This document shows, piece by piece, positions 1-8,410 of a DNA stretch of 64,000 nt (position 1 is the first letter of the stretch; every line of letters starts with the position of its first letter). The translations under genes and the position numbers were made by a program. Source of the stretch: Plesiocystis pacifica SIR-1 (GTDB taxonomy: Bacteria; Myxococcota_A; Polyangia; Nannocystales; Nannocystaceae). The stretch is from NCBI RefSeq assembly GCF_000170895.1, contig NZ_ABCS01000012.1, positions 1-64,000 of the forward strand, in the 5' to 3' direction. The notes under the pieces were generated by a model that was given only the letters and a program-made list of their open reading frames with translations, did no database searches and was not told the DNA's origin.

Positions 1-70
1 CGACCCCCTTGCCCCTGTTGTGCCCGTCGTGGGGCGGAGGTTGTTGGCTTCGACTCGATGGGATGAGGGG

Positions 71-106
71 CTGCTCGAGCTACTGCTCTAGCTACTGCTC
101 TAGCTA
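71..106. repeat. Three tandem 12-bp repeats at the 3' end of a lipoprotein gene
   Basis: Three consecutive 12-bp units (71-82, 83-94, 95-106) of the form CTGCTCTAGCTA; the first has CGA in place of CTA inside the unit. The last three bases of the third unit are the stop codon of the leftward lipoprotein gene, so the array lies in that gene's 3' untranslated region. Bases 1-70 hold no gene that I can support. Confidence 0.6.
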
Positions 107-1168
107 TTGGGGGATGCACTCGACGGGGCCGAAGGGGGCGGCGATGTTGTTGCAGCTCTCGATTTGGGGGTCGCCGACGACGACGACGACGCCGGACTCG
201 GGGTCGACGGCGAGCAGCTCGCCAGTGTTCGTGCACGCGTAGAGGGTGTCGACGCCGGGGTGGTACTCCATGCCGACGGAGGCGAAGTCCCAGGTCAGGG
301 GGGTCTGGGACAGCTCCATGCCGTCGGCGCTGGAGAACTCGAACAGGGCGTCGTGGGTGCCGCTGATGGCCCACAGGGTCTGTTGGCGGTCGCCGGCCCA
401 GGTCAGGCCCGAGGTGCCCCAGTCGTCGCCGAGGATGCTGAGCAGGGTGGTCATGGCGGTCTCGGGGTCGACGGCGAACAGCCAGTCGGGCTGGCTGGCG
501 ATGGCGAACATCTGGCCGAGGCCCGTGGAGGTCAGGGCGCCGACGTAGCTCTCGCCCTGGTTGAACTGGCCGACCTCCTGGGCCGAGCAGTCGCAGGGGT
601 TGATCTCGATGATCGTGTCGCCGGGGACGAGCTTTTCGGCGACGGCGTAGAGGGTGTAGTTGTTGAAGGTCAGCGAGGACACGATGTTGCCGGTCTGCGG
701 CAGGGTGTCCGGGAAGCTGATGTCGTCGCACACGACGGTCTTGGTCCCGATGTCGCCGGGCGCGATGCTGATGCGGTTGAGGCGGTGGACGGAGTTGTCC
801 TCGAGGTTCTCGATGTTGACGAGCCAGGGGGCGAGCTCGGTGCCGGTGTCGCCCGAGCCCTCCTCGGTGTCGGGCTCGGTCTCGGTCGACTCGGTGGTCT
901 CGGTCGACTCGGTGGTCTCGGTCGACTCGGTGGTCTCGGTCTCGCTCGAGCTGTCCGCGTCGGTCGACTCGGAGCTCTCGCTCGTGCCGGCGTCGGCGCT
1001 CGAGCTCTCGGAGCTCGACTCGGAGCTGGAGCCCTCGGCCTCGTCGGAGCTCGCGTCGCTGCCGAGCTCACCGGCGGCCTCGCCTCGGCCGCCGTCGTCG
1101 GAGCACGCGACGGCAGCGAGGCTCAGGGCGAGGATCCACGGGAGCTTGGACGGGTCAACGCAACGCAT
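104..1168 (-). CDS. Acidic-linker lipoprotein with a propeller-like C-terminal domain, unknown function
   Basis: A 354-aa predicted lipoprotein. A signal peptide ends in a lipobox (LAAVAC, Cys22). A disordered stretch of about 80 residues rich in Ser, Glu and Thr follows, including three copies of the hexapeptide TTESTE. The folded part (about 110-354) has short repeated segments resembling a beta-propeller (LYAVAEKL, MFAIASQPDWLFAVDPET, LYACTNTGELLAVDPES), of the kind seen in surface-exposed sensor or binding proteins. The start is the ATG at 1168, because an upstream in-frame extension has no signal sequence. It lies 52 bp downstream of the CPBP protease gene on the same strand and may be cotranscribed. 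Enzymatic function is not recognisable; export and lipidation are inferred from the signal. Confidence 0.75.
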   Translation of the reverse strand: MRCVDPSKLPWILALSLAAVACSDDGGRGEAAGELGSDASSDEAEGSSSESSSESSSADAGTSESSESTDADSSSETETTESTETTESTETTESTETEPDTEEGSGDTGTELAPWLVNIENLEDNSVHRLNRISIAPGDIGTKTVVCDDISFPDTLPQTGNIVSSLTFNNYTLYAVAEKLVPGDTIIEINPCDCSAQEVGQFNQGESYVGALTSTGLGQMFAIASQPDWLFAVDPETAMTTLLSILGDDWGTSGLTWAGDRQQTLWAISGTHDALFEFSSADGMELSQTPLTWDFASVGMEYHPGVDTLYACTNTGELLAVDPESGVVVVVGDPQIESCNNIAAPFGPVECIPQ

Positions 1169-1220
1169 GGGCGTTGATAGCACGGTGCCCTGGAGGCCCT
1201 GGGTGGGGGGCCCTGGAGGC

Positions 1221-2231
1221 TCAGAGCTCGTCGAGGCGCGGCGGGCCCGTGCGCTCGGGGGGCTCGACGAGCTCGCGCAGCTCCTCGGCGTCGAGGGGTC
1301 CCCGAGTGAACCGGACCCAGGCGAGGGTCGCCAGGCCGCCGAGCAGGCAGGCCGCGACGCCGAGCAGCCCGGCCTCGGGACCAAACTCGCCGCCGGTGAT
1401 CAGCGCGTCGCCGCCTTGCTCGATCGCCACGACGCGCGGGCCGGCGAAGGTCCCGCTGACGGGGAAGCCAAACACGCTGCCCTGGCAAAAATTCCAGGTC
1501 AGGTGCAGGCCGATGGCGAAGCCGAGCTCGCCGGTGAGCGCCGGGCCGACGGCGAGCATGCAGCCAGCCAGGGCGATGTTGAGGCTCGAGATCCAGGTCG
1601 CCGAGGGGTTGCCGGCGTGCATCAGGCCGAACACCGTCGACGACATCAGGGTCGCGATCACGAGGGCCGCCCCGGGCCCCACGCCGCGTCGGCCCTCTTT
1701 GGCCCCGAGCCCGTGCAGGCCCTCGGCGAGGTTGCGCATGTGGTAGCCGCGGCTGAGCAACTCTTCGTAGATCGCGACGCACACGAACACCAAAAAGGGC
1801 GCGACCAGGGCCCGGGCGAAGGGCTGGCCCTCGGCGGCGCCGACGAAGGTGCCCTCGACGGTCAGCCAGCCCATGGCCCACTCGAGGCCGAAGATCCCGG
1901 CCATGAGCAGCGCGCCGAGCAGGCCGCCCGCGCCCAGGTCCAGCCACCACTGCAGCTCGAAGTTGAAGCCCAGGTCGTCGAAGCGGCGCTTGTCGAACAC
2001 GTGGGTGCACAGCCAGGTGCTCAGCCCGATCAGCGCCAGGGCGAACACCCCCTCGCCCACGCCCGGGATGCCCTCGGAGCCCGAGCCGGGCAGGCGCGAG
2101 AGCAGCGGCCACAGCACGATGCCCATGACGACGGCGAGGATCGCCATGGTCAGGCCGTGCAAGAGCAGCCGCCACAGCGCGCGGACGCGGCGCTCGTCGT
2201 CGTTCCAAAACAGCTTGGACAGCCACGCCAT
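1221..2231 (-). CDS. CPBP-family intramembrane metalloprotease (CAAX protease-like)
   Basis: A 336-aa polytopic membrane protein of the CPBP (CAAX protease and bacteriocin-processing, Abi) family. The three family motifs are visible in order: EELLSR at 156-161 (EExxxR, metal and catalytic Glu), FGLMHAG with His205, and HLTWNF with His243 and Asn247. Hydrophobic segments occur near 22-45, 62-76, 98-118, 143-155, 187-203 and 215-232. Characterised relatives are zinc-type intramembrane endopeptidases, but the substrate here is unknown. It starts 12 bp after the M1 aminopeptidase gene on the same strand, so the two peptidases are probably cotranscribed. The C-terminal ~30 residues are charged and cytosolic. 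Confidence 0.85.
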   Translation of the reverse strand: MAWLSKLFWNDDERRVRALWRLLLHGLTMAILAVVMGIVLWPLLSRLPGSGSEGIPGVGEGVFALALIGLSTWLCTHVFDKRRFDDLGFNFELQWWLDLGAGGLLGALLMAGIFGLEWAMGWLTVEGTFVGAAEGQPFARALVAPFLVFVCVAIYEELLSRGYHMRNLAEGLHGLGAKEGRRGVGPGAALVIATLMSSTVFGLMHAGNPSATWISSLNIALAGCMLAVGPALTGELGFAIGLHLTWNFCQGSVFGFPVSGTFAGPRVVAIEQGGDALITGGEFGPEAGLLGVAACLLGGLATLAWVRFTRGPLDAEELRELVEPPERTGPPRLDEL

Positions 2232-2243
2232 GGCGAGCCGACC

Positions 2244-4415
2244 TCAGCCCGCGAAGCCGATCACTTCGTCGAGGGTCCGGCGCGAGATCGCGTGGTAGCC
2301 CGGGCGCGCCTTCTCGTAGATGGCCTTGGCCTGGGCCTTGCCGTCCTCCGTGGCCGCGAGCGCCCGGTAGATCGGCGTGAGGAACTTGCGCCGGCCGACC
2401 TCGATCAGGAAGCTCTCCATGCGCGCGTAAGCCGGCTCGTAGCGGGCGGTCGCCGCGAGCACGAGCCACTGGCCGAGGATCTCGTTGTTGGTCGAGGCGG
2501 TCAGCGAGTAGGCCTCGTCGAGGCTGGCGAGCTGCTCGGCCGTGAGGCCCTCGGGCAGGCTGCGCAGGAAGTGCAGCCACAGCCACGGGCTCCAGGTCTT
2601 GCTCGACAGGGCCTTGGGCGCCATGTCGCCGGCGGCGAAGGCCTTGGCCTCGGACTCGATGGTCGCGAGGACCTCGGCCACGGGCTCGGGCGCGCCCTCG
2701 GGCAAGCCGGGGCCGCTGATCCACGCGTCGAGGTCGACGGCCTTGGCTCCTTCGACGGTCTGATGGGCGCCGACGAGCTTCTCGCCCACGAACTTGCGGA
2801 ACTCCTCGGTGTTGACCGCGCCGAAGGCGTGGGAGTCGAACCAGTCGCGCAGGAAGGTGTCGAAGACCTCGCGGCCGTAGGCGGTCTCGAGGGCGCGCAG
2901 GAACAGGTAGCCCTTTTCGTAGGGGACCCCGGAGAAGTAGTCGTCGGGGTCCTCGCCGATCAGGTCGGCGTCGAGCACCTGGTACTGCGGCTTGGCCCCG
3001 AGGCCCTCGGCGTCGGCGAGCTCGGCGACCAGCTCGCGCTTGCCGATGACGGCCTCGATCTCGGCCTGCTCGGCGCCGTAGATGGCCTCGACGATGCGCC
3101 GCTCGAAGTAGACCGTGAAGCCCTCGTTGAGCCACAGGTCGCCCCAGGTGCTGTTGGTGACCAGGTTGCCCGACCACGAGTGCGCGAGCTCGTGGGCGAT
3201 GAGCGAGACCAGGGAGCGGTCGCCGGCCAAGATGGTGGGCGTGGCGAAGGTCAGCCGCGGGTTCTCCATGCCGCCGAAGGGGAAGGCGGGGGGGAGCACG
3301 AGGACGTCGTAGCGGCCCCAGGCGTACTCGCCGTAGAGCTGCTCGGCCGAGCCGAGCATCGCCTCCATGTCGGCGAACTCGTCGGCCGCGGCGGCGACGA
3401 CCTTGGGGTCGGCCCACACGGCCGTGCGCGCCCCGACCTCGCGGCGCTCGAGCGCGCCCACGCCGATCGCTACGAGGTAGGCCGGCACGCGCTGGGGCAT
3501 GACGAAGCGGAAGGTCTGGGCCTCGTCGGCCTTGGGCGTGGCCTCGGGGTCGTCGCCCTCGGGGACCACGCGGCCGAGCTGCTCGGCGGCCATCACCGCC
3601 GTCAGCCCGCCGTCGACGACGACCTCGGCGTCCCAGGTGGTGCGCACCCCGGGGCTGTCCTGGCAGGGGATCCACGAGCGCCCGTGGATGGCCTGGGACT
3701 GGCTGTAGAGGAAGGGGTGGGCCTTGCCGGCGGTCTGGGCGGGCTCGAGCCACTGCAGGCCCGTGGCCCCGGGCCGGGTCGCGTAGGTCAGCTTGACCGC
3801 GTTGGCCTCGGCGGGGAGCTGCACGACGACCGCCGAGCCGAGGTCCGGGTCGGTCTGGGCGGCCAGGACCTCGAACTTGGTCTCGGCGAAGGCCTCGCTC
3901 GCGCGGACGGCCTTGGGCGAGAGCTCGGGGATGCCGTGCTCGCCCTTGGCGACCATCTCGGCGGGGAGGGTGGCCGCGTAGACCCCCTTGATGTCGAGGT
4001 CGCGGCTGTCGAGGATCAGCGGCGCCTTCGGGTCGACGCGGTCGAGGAGCAGCACGGCGTCGCCGGTCAGGGTCTCGGCGTCGAAGTCGACGGTCCACGA
4101 CAGGCCCATGTGCTCGACGCGGACCTGATCGGGGCGCGAGAAGGAGTGGGGGTCGGGGCGCTCGCGGGCGGCCGCGTCGGCCTGGCTGGAGTCTGCGGGG
4201 GCGTTCGAGTCGGCGGGCGCGTTCATGTTTGGGATCGCCTCGATGGCGGTGGGCTCCGTGCCCTCCTTGGTCGGGAGCTCGGGCTTGGAGTTGGAGCAGG
4301 CCGTGAGACCCAGGCTCAGACCGACGCAAGCGAGGGCCGGGAGCAGCACGCGGACAGGGCGGGGACGCGGAGACTGGGCAGGGCGCGGCACGAGCCGGAA
4401 AGCTACCAGGGCCAC
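2244..4415 (-). CDS. M1 family metalloaminopeptidase, lipoprotein
   Basis: A 723-aa zinc metallopeptidase of the M1 (aminopeptidase N / leukotriene A4 hydrolase) family. The exopeptidase motif GGMEN is at 381-385 and the zinc site HELAH at 408-412, with the third ligand Glu431 in WLNEGF, the canonical HExxH-x18-E spacing. A signal peptide with lipobox LTAC (Cys40) and a Pro/Ala/Asp-rich spacer to about residue 95 precede the beta-sandwich domain, so the enzyme is probably membrane-anchored outside the cytoplasm. The C-terminal 250 residues are helical, as in LTA4H-like members. Expected activity is release of N-terminal residues from peptides, which fits a predatory or proteolytic life style. 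It heads a likely operon with the CPBP protease 12 bp downstream. Confidence 0.92.
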   Translation of the reverse strand: MALVAFRLVPRPAQSPRPRPVRVLLPALACVGLSLGLTACSNSKPELPTKEGTEPTAIEAIPNMNAPADSNAPADSSQADAAARERPDPHSFSRPDQVRVEHMGLSWTVDFDAETLTGDAVLLLDRVDPKAPLILDSRDLDIKGVYAATLPAEMVAKGEHGIPELSPKAVRASEAFAETKFEVLAAQTDPDLGSAVVVQLPAEANAVKLTYATRPGATGLQWLEPAQTAGKAHPFLYSQSQAIHGRSWIPCQDSPGVRTTWDAEVVVDGGLTAVMAAEQLGRVVPEGDDPEATPKADEAQTFRFVMPQRVPAYLVAIGVGALERREVGARTAVWADPKVVAAAADEFADMEAMLGSAEQLYGEYAWGRYDVLVLPPAFPFGGMENPRLTFATPTILAGDRSLVSLIAHELAHSWSGNLVTNSTWGDLWLNEGFTVYFERRIVEAIYGAEQAEIEAVIGKRELVAELADAEGLGAKPQYQVLDADLIGEDPDDYFSGVPYEKGYLFLRALETAYGREVFDTFLRDWFDSHAFGAVNTEEFRKFVGEKLVGAHQTVEGAKAVDLDAWISGPGLPEGAPEPVAEVLATIESEAKAFAAGDMAPKALSSKTWSPWLWLHFLRSLPEGLTAEQLASLDEAYSLTASTNNEILGQWLVLAATARYEPAYARMESFLIEVGRRKFLTPIYRALAATEDGKAQAKAIYEKARPGYHAISRRTLDEVIGFAG

Positions 4416-4430
4416 CGCGTCCGCGAAAGC

Positions 4431-4454
4431 GAGCCGCTCCGGGGGAGCTGGCTC
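4431..4454 (-). terminator. Possible hairpin at the end of the RTX lipoprotein gene
   Basis: GAGCC (4431-4435) and CTCC (4437-4440) can pair with GGAG (4444-4447) and GGCTC (4450-4454), giving a bulged GC-rich stem that overlaps the stop codon of the leftward RTX lipoprotein gene. No U-tract follows, so the role as a terminator is tentative. Confidence 0.3.
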
Positions 4455-5499
4455 AGAACTCCGTTTGAATCGCCTCGATCTGGTTCTCGCCCGCGTAGAA
4501 GCCGACGATCCGCAGGGTCGAGTCGGCGAACACCAGGATGTAGTCGTCGCCGGCGCGCAGCGCCTCGAAGTCCGCCGGGCTCACGCCGCCGAGCCACAGC
4601 AGGTCGGTGCCCGAGTCGTCGCCGTCGATGGTGTCGCTGCCCTCGCCGAGGGCCCAGATGTAGACGTCGTCGTCGGGCCCCCCGGCCAGGGTGTCGTCGC
4701 CGGCTTCGCCGAGCAGGATGTCGGCCCCGAAGCCGCCGAGCAGCGAGTCGTCGCCCTCGCCGCCCCACAGGGTGTCGTTGTCCGCTCCGCCGTCGAGGAT
4801 GTCGAAGTCGTCGTCGCCGAACAGCCGGTCGTCGCCGCCCTCGCCGTAGAGCATGTCGCCCTGACCCTCGCCGATGAGCACGTCGGCGTCGTCGCCCCCC
4901 TCGATGGTGTCGCCCCCGGGCCCGCCGTTGAGCAGGTCGGCGCCCCCCTGGCCGCGCAGGGTGTCGATGCCCCCGCCGCCGTCGAGGTTGTCCAGCCCCG
5001 CGCCGCCGTCGAGCACGTCGATGCCGTCGCCGCCGAGCATCACGTCGTCCCCGCCGTTGCCGCTCATGGTGTCGTTGCCGGCGAGGCCGCTCATGGTGTC
5101 GTTCATCTCGGTACCTGGGAGGTCCTCACTCGCGTCGGTCCCCGTGATGGGGTTGCCACCGGCGGAGGCCCAGGGGGTGAAGTCGACGGCCGAGCTCGGC
5201 ACGATGCCCGCGCCCGCGCCCGGGGTGATCGGGATGTCGTCGGTCGCGTCCTCGCAGGGCACGGCGCCGCCGCAGGGATCCTCGGCGGTCTCGCTCTCCC
5301 CGGCCTCGCCCGTCGTGCCGCCGGTGCTCCCGGTGCCGCCGGTGCTCCCGTCGCCGCCCATGGTGTCGTCGAAGGTCGCCGCGTCGTCCTCGAAGAAGTT
5401 GGTGGTGTCTTCGTCGATGCTGCCCGAAGAGCAGGCCCCGAGGAGGGCGAGGAGACAAGCGCTCACGCTCGGGAGAGCGTTCGAGTCAAAGCGAGCCAT
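4453..5499 (-). CDS. RTX-type calcium-binding repeat lipoprotein
   Basis: A 348-aa secreted protein. The N-terminus is a signal peptide with a lipobox (LLGAC, Cys23), followed by a Gly/Thr/Asp-rich linker. From about residue 125 to 275 it is built of hemolysin-type nonapeptide repeats (GGxGxDxLx; for example GGDGIDVLD, GGPGGDTIE, GGEGDDSLL), which in known proteins bind Ca2+ in a parallel beta-roll. The C-terminal 60 residues (IDGDDSGTDLLWLGG to the end) resemble the cap that follows such rolls. No toxin, protease or lipase domain is present, so it is more likely an adhesive or structural surface protein than an enzyme. RTX proteins normally use type I secretion and lack a signal peptide, so the lipoprotein signal here is unusual. 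Confidence 0.85.
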   Translation of the reverse strand: MARFDSNALPSVSACLLALLGACSSGSIDEDTTNFFEDDAATFDDTMGGDGSTGGTGSTGGTTGEAGESETAEDPCGGAVPCEDATDDIPITPGAGAGIVPSSAVDFTPWASAGGNPITGTDASEDLPGTEMNDTMSGLAGNDTMSGNGGDDVMLGGDGIDVLDGGAGLDNLDGGGGIDTLRGQGGADLLNGGPGGDTIEGGDDADVLIGEGQGDMLYGEGGDDRLFGDDDFDILDGGADNDTLWGGEGDDSLLGGFGADILLGEAGDDTLAGGPDDDVYIWALGEGSDTIDGDDSGTDLLWLGGVSPADFEALRAGDDYILVFADSTLRIVGFYAGENQIEAIQTEF

Positions 5500-5551
5500 G
5501 AGCAGGAGGTTGGAAAACCCCGGAGCCGTTGTCGACTGCTAATCTGATCCG

Positions 5552-6214
5552 GTGAACTCCCTTGCCCATCCGCGCGCGCTCGCAGCCCGGGGTCGTTGCC
5601 CTGGCTGCGCCGAGCTCCTGAGCGCGGCCTCGCTGTTCCGGGGCGCGCCTTGTCGTCGCTGTGGCACGAACGTTTCAGAGGTCGTGCAAGGTTCGCAATT
5701 GACGGACTCCGTGGAGGCTCGCGGACGCCGCCATTTGCTCTTCATCGCCCTCGCCGTCGGCCTCGCGCACCTGTTCCTGGGCTGGTTGCCGCTGGTCGGC
5801 GCGCTCGTGCTGATGCTCGCCGCGGCGTGGATCCGCGTGGGAATCCTGCAGCCCACGAGCGCGCTGCTGAGCCCCCGGCGGCGCACACTCACACGCTGGA
5901 CGGCGCGGCTGGTCATGGGCGCGGCGCTGGCGCTGACGGTGGTCCTGGTCGAGGCGCTGACCCTTTTGCCAATGCTGGGCCTGCCGGCCAAGGCCCTGGT
6001 CGGCGCGGCCGAGGTCGCCCTCGCGGCCTGGGCCGTCACCGCTTACGTCCACTGGCAGCTGCGCCGCGAGGCGCAGGGGCGGGACATCGGGACCTGGGAG
6101 GTCGCCCTGCTCGCGGCGGCCTTCGCTGCGCTGATCACGGCCTGCCTCGCCGTGATCGCGGCCTTCGCCGCGCTGGCCTCGGCGTTTGACGTCGCGCTGG
6201 GGTGGCTGTCGTGA
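5552..6214 (+). CDS. Membrane protein with an N-terminal zinc-ribbon-like motif, unknown function
   Basis: A 220-aa protein starting at a GTG. Two Cys pairs near the N-terminus (CPGC at 16-19 and CRRC at 34-37) form a probable zinc ribbon. The rest is hydrophobic with about four or five predicted transmembrane segments (about 62-80, 82-95, 118-140, 143-165, 180-215). No family is recognised. Its stop codon overlaps the start of the next gene in a GTGA arrangement. That neighbour has its own Cys pairs, but at the C-terminus, so the two coupled proteins may work together in the membrane. Confidence 0.7.
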   Translation: MNSLAHPRALAARGRCPGCAELLSAASLFRGAPCRRCGTNVSEVVQGSQLTDSVEARGRRHLLFIALAVGLAHLFLGWLPLVGALVLMLAAAWIRVGILQPTSALLSPRRRTLTRWTARLVMGAALALTVVLVEALTLLPMLGLPAKALVGAAEVALAAWAVTAYVHWQLRREAQGRDIGTWEVALLAAAFAALITACLAVIAAFAALASAFDVALGWLS

Positions 6215-6924
6215 TCCCCGAGGCCCTCGCCCGGCTCCTCGCCGCGAGCTCCCTCGCGGGCACGCGCGCGGGCCTGACCCTGTTTGGCCTCGCCCTCGCC
6301 GCGCGCCTGGGCGTGATCTCGGGCCTCGGCGGTGGTTCGGAGTGGATGAGCTCCAACGTCGGCCTGGGCATCCTGCTCGCCCTGGTCGTCGTCGAGGAGC
6401 TCGCCGAGCAGGACGAGGATCTCCAGGCCCTCGTCGACCTGTTCGCCTACGCCCTGCGCGGCGGCGCGGGGGCCCTCGCGGCCAGCTCGATCCAGGCCGC
6501 GACCGTCGAGGGCGTCGCCGGCTTCGAGCAGGTCGCGGCGCTGCCCGATCTGCCCGACTGGGGCGCCGTGGTCCTCGGCGCCGCCCTGGCCGTCGCCACC
6601 CACCACCTGCGCGCGCAGCTGCACGAGCAGCTCTCGGGCCTCGGCGACAGCTTGCTCAGCCCGCGGACGTGGCTGGCCTGGCTCGAGCTCGGCGGCGTGC
6701 TCGGCCTGCTCGCCGCGGTGATCTTTGCTCCCGCCCTCGCGCTGGCCTTCGTGGTCCTGGCCGCCGTGCTCGGGCTGGTCGCGGTGTTGGTCAAGCGCGG
6801 CGCCGAGGATCGCCTCAACCGGCGCGACTGCGCGAGCCCGGACTGCAAGGCGCGGCCGCGGGTCGAGGCGAGCGTGTGCCCGCGCTGTCGGACGCCGCTG
6901 AGGGTCGAGCGGGAGCTGAGCTAG
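6211..6924 (+). CDS. DUF4126-like membrane protein with a C-terminal zinc ribbon
   Basis: A 237-aa polytopic membrane protein. The arrangement of an N-terminal segment ending AARLG, a conserved region around VVVEELAEQDED, and a late hydrophobic block around LGGVLGLLAAVIFAP resembles DUF4126 proteins, whose function is unknown. The last 40 residues carry four Cys (CASPDC and CPRC), a likely zinc ribbon. I chose the GTG at 6211, which overlaps the previous stop (GTGA) and implies translational coupling; an in-frame GTG at 6202 is the alternative. The stop codon shares four bases with the convergent gene at 6921. Confidence 0.7.
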   Translation: MIPEALARLLAASSLAGTRAGLTLFGLALAARLGVISGLGGGSEWMSSNVGLGILLALVVVEELAEQDEDLQALVDLFAYALRGGAGALAASSIQAATVEGVAGFEQVAALPDLPDWGAVVLGAALAVATHHLRAQLHEQLSGLGDSLLSPRTWLAWLELGGVLGLLAAVIFAPALALAFVVLAAVLGLVAVLVKRGAEDRLNRRDCASPDCKARPRVEASVCPRCRTPLRVERELS

Positions 6925-7154
6925 CCCTTGCTGTTGCCCTTGTCGTGGGTCGGATCTTCGCGGCCGACCTTCACGAAGTAGACCACCGCCCCGATCCCCA
7001 CGGCGATCAAGAACAGCTTGATCACCCCCGGGATCATGCGCCACACGATGAAGGCGAGGACGAGGGCGAGCACGACCATCCACGCGCCGCGGCGCAGCCA
7101 GCCCATCATCGCGCTCGCTTCAGACTTGGACTCGTCCCGTTGCTCGTCGGCCAT
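6921..7154 (-). CDS. Small membrane protein, unknown function
   Basis: A 77-aa protein with a charged N-terminus, two hydrophobic segments (about 25-41 and 44-62) and a basic/acidic tail ending in HDKGNSKG. No known family. Codon third positions are G/C-rich and the gene ends back-to-back with the DUF4126-like gene (CTAG shared between the two stops), which supports it as a real gene. It lies 45 bp downstream of the FGE-domain lipoprotein gene start region's opposite end, on the same strand as that lipoprotein. Confidence 0.6.
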   Translation of the reverse strand: MADEQRDESKSEASAMMGWLRRGAWMVVLALVLAFIVWRMIPGVIKLFLIAVGIGAVVYFVKVGREDPTHDKGNSKG

Positions 7155-7199
7155 GGCCGCATCCTGCCCGAGGATCGGCCCGCCGTCACTGGCTTTGGC

Positions 7200-8297
7200 T
7201 CAGCCGGTCTCGGTCTCGGTGTCCGTGCCGGTGTCCATGCCGGTGTCGGTGTCCGTACCGGTGTCGGTGTCCATGCCGGTGTCGGTGTCCATGCCGGTGT
7301 CGGTGTCCATGCCGGTGTCGGTGTCCTCGCCGGTGTCGGTGTCTTCGCCGCCGCTGTCGTCGATCTGGCAGCAGCGGATGCCGTTGGTCGAGGCCCGGGT
7401 CAGGGGCTCGCGGAGGTTGTCCGAGGGGCAGGCGAGGCTGGTCGGCGAGCTCGCGTAGGAGCCCCCGCGGCGCCGGCACTTGTAGGGGAAGCCGTTCTCG
7501 TCGTCCTCGAGGTCGACGCCGCACTCGTTGGTCCACTCCCAGACGTTGCCGCTCATGTCGAACAGCCCCGGGTAGCCGCCCTCGCAGCCAGACAGGCTGG
7601 CCACGGGCAGGACCTCGTTGTCCTCTGGGTTGCCGTTGAAGTCGGCGCCGTTGCAGGCCATGGGCTCGTACTGGTTGCCGTAGGGATAGGCGATGGTGGA
7701 GCCGTCGCCGGTGCAGGCCCGGAACCACTCGTTCAGCGCGGGGTCGGCCGCCTGGGCCAGGAGCGCCGGCTCCCCGCCGACGAGGCCGCACAGGTGCTTG
7801 CCAGACCACTCGCAGTAGGCCCACGCGTCGCACCAGTCGACCTTGGTCACGGGCCGCTCGGCGATGTTGTCGGAGGCGAGCTGGTCGAGCCAGTCGTCGG
7901 GCTGGAAGTTGCCTCGCTTCCCGTCGCAGGCGGGCGAGGGCAGGGAGGTGGGGTGGTTGTCGGGGTCCGCGAGGAAGTCGAAGTAGTCGGGGATCCGGAC
8001 CTCGTGGGCGTCGATGAGGAAGTCGCCGCTGCCGACCATGGGGACGCCCTCGTCGCCGCCGGTGTCGGTGTCGGACTCGTCCGCGGTCGCGTCGTCCTCC
8101 ATCGTGGTCTCGCTCGTCGAGCCGGAGGTCGAGCCCGAGGAATCCGTCGAGCCCGAAGAGCCCGAGGAGTCCGAAGAGGCCTCATCCCCCGCGCTCTCCT
8201 CTCCGTCGTCATCTTCGGTGACCGGGAGCGGAGGCAGGCAGGCGGCGAGGCCCATGCACGCGCCGAGGAGGAGCGCCAGCTTGGGACCAGTGCGCAT
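7200..8297 (-). CDS. FGE-sulfatase-domain lipoprotein with a DTDTG repeat tail
   Basis: A 365-aa predicted lipoprotein (lipobox LAAC, Cys20) with an acidic Ser/Thr linker to about residue 85. The core (about 90-310) matches the formylglycine-generating-enzyme / sulfatase-modifying-factor fold: VTKVDWCDAWAYCEW, the near-invariant GNVWEW around residue 250, and the C-terminal RRGGSY and GIRCC blocks. In myxobacteria this domain is often a non-catalytic or C-lectin-like module in surface proteins, and I cannot tell whether it is enzymatic here. The C-terminus is a low-complexity Asp/Thr/Gly tail made of six-residue repeats. It is probably a surface-attached protein with flexible acidic regions at both ends. 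Confidence 0.82.
   Translation of the reverse strand: MRTGPKLALLLGACMGLAACLPPLPVTEDDDGEESAGDEASSDSSGSSGSTDSSGSTSGSTSETTMEDDATADESDTDTGGDEGVPMVGSGDFLIDAHEVRIPDYFDFLADPDNHPTSLPSPACDGKRGNFQPDDWLDQLASDNIAERPVTKVDWCDAWAYCEWSGKHLCGLVGGEPALLAQAADPALNEWFRACTGDGSTIAYPYGNQYEPMACNGADFNGNPEDNEVLPVASLSGCEGGYPGLFDMSGNVWEWTNECGVDLEDDENGFPYKCRRRGGSYASSPTSLACPSDNLREPLTRASTNGIRCCQIDDSGGEDTDTGEDTDTGMDTDTGMDTDTGMDTDTGTDTDTGMDTGTDTETETG
7213..7350. repeat. 18-bp tandem repeat encoding the DTDTG(M/E) tail
   Basis: About seven imperfect 18-bp units, each reading GGTGTCGGTGTCCATGCC or a close variant on the + strand, lie inside the 3' end of the leftward FGE-domain lipoprotein gene. They encode the hexapeptide DTDTGM and variants. 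Because the unit is a multiple of three, copy-number change alters tail length without a frameshift. Confidence 0.75.
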
Positions 8298-8410
8298 GCG
8301 GACATGCTAGCCGGTGACGCTCGGTGGCCAAAACGAGGGCCGAGCGCGGTCCGAGCAAGACCGCGAGCCGACCACGAGGTGGGCCGCGGCGATTGGCACC
8401 AGGGGGGCGC

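Noticed and set aside
660-4877. A very long rightward reading frame (over 1400 codons) across the lipoprotein, CPBP protease and aminopeptidase genes
   Set aside because: It is antisense to genes with clear motifs and codes for low-complexity Arg/Ala/Gly/Glu sequence, a usual artefact of very high G+C DNA with few stop codons.
7213-7350. Regularly spaced repeats that might suggest a CRISPR array
   Set aside because: The units are contiguous with no unique spacers and encode a protein tail in frame; no cas genes are present.
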